Shown here one piece after another: positions 62,103 to 64,000 of a stretch of 64,000 bases of DNA. The DNA is taken from positions 29,098,001-29,162,000 of the forward strand of contig NC_073354.2 in assembly GCF_027580225.2 (NCBI RefSeq). Direction: 5' to 3'. Within the stretch, counting starts at the first letter, position 1. Every line of letters begins with the position of its first letter. A program made the translations under genes and the position numbers. This stretch comes from Misgurnus anguillicaudatus (lineage: Eukaryota > Chordata > Actinopteri > Cypriniformes > Cobitidae). Below the pieces are notes generated by a model. That model did not search any database. It saw only the letters and a list, made by a program, of their open reading frames with translations, and was not told the DNA's origin.

Positions 62103-64000
62103 TATACAAATATTTATAATACTTATGCAAGAAACAAAGTATAATAAACAAACAACAAGTTATTAAAAAAAGTTGTGTATAATGGCCCTCCTCCACCCAC
62201 TGGAATCCACCTCTGAATTAAAATCCTGGCAAATAATCTGTAGCGGAAAAAAGTTCATTATTTAGCTTTTTTCAATAAATGTTTCAATTAAAACATATAC
62301 AGATATTTATAATTATGCAAGAAACAAAGTATAATAAACAAACAAACAAGTTATTTACCTGAAAGAAAAAAAATGTGTATAATGTCCTTCCTCCACCCAC
62401 TGGAATCCACCTCTGAATTAAAATGCTGACAATAAATCTGTAGGGGAATAAAGATCATTGTTTAGCTTTTTTCATTACACGTTTCAATAAAAACATATAC
62501 AGATAATTATAATAATTATGCAAGAAAAAAGTATAATAAACAAACAAACAAACAAACAAGTTATTACCTGAAAGAAAAAAAATTGTGTATAATGGCCCTC
62601 CTCCACCCACTGGAATCCACCTCTGAATTAAAATGCTGACAATAAATCTGTAAGTGAATAAAGTTAATTGTTTAGCTTTTTTTCATTAAATGTTAGTTTC
62701 AATAAAAACATATACAAATATTTATAATAATTATGCAAGAAACAAAGTATAATAAACAAAAAACAAGTTATTACCTGAAAGACCAAAAATGGTGTATAAT
62801 GGCCCTCCTCCACCCACTGGAATCCACCTCTGAATTAAAATGCTGACAATAAATCTGTAGGGGGAAAAGTTCATTGTTTAGCTTTTTTTCATTAAATGTT
62901 TCAATAAAAACATATACAAATATTTATAATAATTATGCAAGAAACAAAGTATAATAAACAAACAAACAAGTTACCTGAAAGACAAAAATTGTGTATAATG
63001 TCCCTCCTCCACCCACTGGAATCCACCTCTGAAGTAAAATGCTGACAATAAATCTGTAGGGTAAAAAAGTTCATTGTTTAGCTTTTTTCAATAAATGTTT
63101 CAATAAAAACATATACAAATATTTATAATAATTATGCAAGAAACAAAGTATAATAAACAAACAAACAAGTTACCTGAAAGACAAAAATGGTGTATAATGG
63201 CCCTCCTCCACCCACTGGAATCCACCTCTGAAGTAAAATGCTGACAATAAATCTGTAGGGTAAAAAAGTTCATTGTTTAGCTTTTTTCAATAAATGTTTC
63301 AATAAAAACATATACAAATATTTATAATAATTATGCAAGAAACAAAGTATAATAAACAAACAAACAAGTTACCTGAAAGACAAAAATGGTGTATAATGGC
63401 CCTCCTCCACCCACTGGAATCCACCTCTGAATTAAAATGCTGACAATAAATCTGTAGGGGAATAAAGTTAATTGTTTAGCTTTTTTTCATTAAATGTTAC
63501 TTTCAATAAAAACATATACAAATATTTATAATAATTATGCAATAAACAAAGTATAATAAACAAACAAACAAGTTACCTGAAAGACAAAAATTGTGTATAA
63601 TGTCCCTCCTCCACCCACTGGAATCCACCTCTGAATTAAAATGCTGACAATAAATCTGTAGGGGTAAAAGTTCATTGTTTAGCTTTTTTCAATAAATGTT
63701 TCAATAAAAACATATACAAATATTTATAATAATTATGCAAGAAACAAAGTATAATAAACAAACAAACAAGTTACCTGAAAGACAAAAATGGTGTATAATG
63801 GCCCTCCTCCACCCACTGGAATCCACCTCTGAATTAAAATGCTGACAATAAATCTGTAGGGGAATAAAGTTAATTGTTTAGCTTTTTTTCATTAAATGTT
63901 ACTTTCAATAAAAACATATACAAATATTTATAATAATTATGCAATAAACAAAGTATAATAAACAAACAAACAAGTTACCTGAAAGACAAAAATTGTGTAT
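62103..64000 (-). repeat. Satellite array block 7 (runs off the window)
   Basis: Monomers resume in the monomer split by the CACTG element and continue to the end of the window, so the array extends beyond 64 kb; it also extends left of base 1. The first 1 kb is the fourth copy of the roughly 3-kb module. Confidence 0.95.

Larger units (their letters stand above)
50326..63200. repeat. Higher-order module, about 3 kb, four copies
   Basis: A module at least 1 kb long is recognised by ordered rare variants: AAATCCTGGCAAATAATC, then TGTCCTTCCTCC, CTGTAAGTGAATAAAG, GAAAGACCAAAAATGG and GTAGGGGGAAAAG. The first marker starts at 50326, 54173, 57241 and 62221, and the distance to AAGACC is 558-561 bp in every copy. 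Spacings are 3,847, 3,068 and, after removing the 2,049-bp insertion, about 2,931 bp. A fifth, partial copy is split by the retroelement (about 32580-33125 and 44113-44400). Confidence 0.8.

Noticed and set aside
1..64000. CRISPR array
   Set aside because: The repeats are about 205 bp, tandem without unique spacers, and lie in vertebrate-type DNA with LTR and DNA transposons.

Overview
The window is 64 kb of vertebrate, almost certainly teleost and probably cyprinid, genomic DNA. No host protein-coding gene, tRNA or rRNA gene is visible. By the boundaries read here, about 37.8 kb (59%) is one tandem satellite array. The rest (26,198 bp) is eight transposable-element copies inserted into it. 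The organism call is inference from the AT-rich composition, the DNA-transposon-rich content and the kinds of elements present.

The satellite has a monomer of about 200-215 bp and roughly 180 copies, all in one orientation. It fills 1-2235, 3754-6147, 10651-14846, 16368-22326, 27505-33125, 44113-60055 and 62103-64000. It is organised in higher-order duplications: an exact 418-bp dimer, a 1,418-bp shift, a roughly 3-kb module in four or five copies, and a 15.8-kb duplication that carries a MITE with it. Read on the minus strand, each monomer has a branch-point-like motif, a pyrimidine tract with AG, about 79 bases, and a second pyrimidine tract ending CAG|GTAATA. It therefore looks like a small exon in its intron flanks, or a recursive splice site, amplified many times.

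The insertions, left to right, are: a 1.5-kb hAT-type element (2236-3753, 8-bp duplication); a 222-bp MITE (3958-4179, second copy 19804-20025); a 4.5-kb near-complete palindrome (6148-10650, 5-bp duplication); a 1.5-kb inverted-repeat element (14847-16367, 3-bp duplication); a 5.2-kb element with two different subterminal repeat arrays (22327-27504, AT duplication); an 11-kb LTR retroelement (33126-44112, AATG duplication); and a 2.0-kb CACTG-ended element (60056-62102, TA duplication). Most sit in monomers whose uninterrupted duplicates survive elsewhere in the window, which gives internal empty sites.

The only long coding region is in the LTR retroelement. It is a single open frame for Gag, an aspartic protease, a broken integrase and an envelope, with no reverse transcriptase or RNase H. 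Its LTRs differ by only a handful of substitutions, its primer site matches tRNA-Ala(AGC), and a splice acceptor lies just before env. It looks like a recently moved, non-autonomous, envelope-carrying Ty3/gypsy-like element supplied with reverse transcriptase in trans. The CACTG element may carry a small two-exon minus-strand transcription unit. The features most worth a second look are the splice-like satellite, the strand-coordinated transition clusters between the palindrome arms, and the RT-less env retroelement.
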